A DNA stretch of 5,788 bases from Candidatus Fermentibacterota bacterium (GTDB lineage Bacteria > Fermentibacterota > Fermentibacteria > Fermentibacterales > Fermentibacteraceae): the NCBI GenBank assembly GCA_022703195.1, contig JAKLEF010000135.1, positions 1 to 5,788 on the forward strand. The letters run 5' to 3'. The notes beneath the pieces are model-generated. The model saw nothing but the letters and a program-made list of their open reading frames with translations, did no database searches and was not told the origin of the DNA. Position 1 is the stretch's first letter, and every line of letters starts with the position of its first letter. The translations under genes were made by a program, and so were the position numbers. Shown here one piece after another: positions 5,747 to 5,788 of the stretch.

Positions 5747-5770
5747 GCAGGTTCGCTTCGCGAACCATGC
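5747..5770. repeat. second hairpin sharing the core of the first
   Basis: GGTTCGC (5750-5756) pairs with GCGAACC (5760-5766) around a TTC loop. The stem extends by three more pairs (GCA 5747-5749 with TGC 5768-5770) if one A is bulged. Its core TTCGCTTCGCGAA (5752-5764) differs by one base from the core at 5692-5704 of the preceding hairpin. Such paired hairpins recall REP-like extragenic elements, though the window ends too soon to see more copies. Confidence 0.45.
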
Positions 5771-5788
5771 TGTCGCCCGGCTCATCCC

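Noticed and set aside
5679..5788. Minus-strand open frames running from the window end to stops at 5679-5681 or 5687-5689, possibly the tail of a convergent gene
   Set aside because: Two frames are open through both hairpins, the stretch is too short to judge, and no recognisable protein motif is present; the perfect hairpin is better explained as non-coding.

Overview
The window is GC-rich bacterial DNA (roughly 65% G+C by eye). Coding is dense, arginine AGG codons are frequent, and the spacers are short. The content (a Do-family protease, a cobalamin-binding-type radical SAM enzyme and a stand-alone carboxyltransferase subunit) fits an uncultured, probably anaerobic or facultative, high-GC lineage. 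Nothing here fixes the phylum, and I saw no phage, insertion-sequence or CRISPR structure.

Layout from left to right. (1) Positions 2-373, plus strand: the C-terminal end of a DegP/HtrA-type periplasmic protease, covering the end of PDZ1 and all of PDZ2. (2) Positions 400-579, plus strand: a 59-residue two-helix membrane protein with a TTG start, 26 nt behind the protease and probably co-transcribed with it. (3) Positions 580-611: a 32-nt convergent spacer with overlapping GC-rich inverted repeats. (4) Positions 2252-612, minus strand: a 546-residue helical-repeat protein whose centre is 25 consecutive hexapeptides of the AAREAK type, flanked by TPR-like helices and a Pro/Ala linker. (5) Positions 3729-2284, minus strand: a 481-residue B12-binding-domain-type radical SAM enzyme, 31 nt upstream of gene 4, so the two look like an operon. 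(6) Positions 3730-3945: a divergent intergenic region with a good sigma70-like promoter for the minus-strand pair, a 12-bp perfect palindrome in its spacer, and smaller dyads. (7) Positions 3946-5682, plus strand: a 578-residue carboxyltransferase subunit of the pyruvate carboxylase B / oxaloacetate decarboxylase alpha / transcarboxylase 5S class, with no biotin domain. (8) Positions 5683-5788: two hairpins sharing a 13-nt core, exactly 60 nt apart.

The protease and membrane gene form an envelope-related unit. The radical SAM/hexad-repeat pair is a separate transcription unit of unknown product. The carboxyltransferase is a central-metabolism enzyme that must borrow a biotin carrier encoded elsewhere. 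I see no clear new defence or mobile system. The least explained items are the radical SAM/hexad-repeat operon, the extra segments of the carboxyltransferase, and the paired 3' hairpins.
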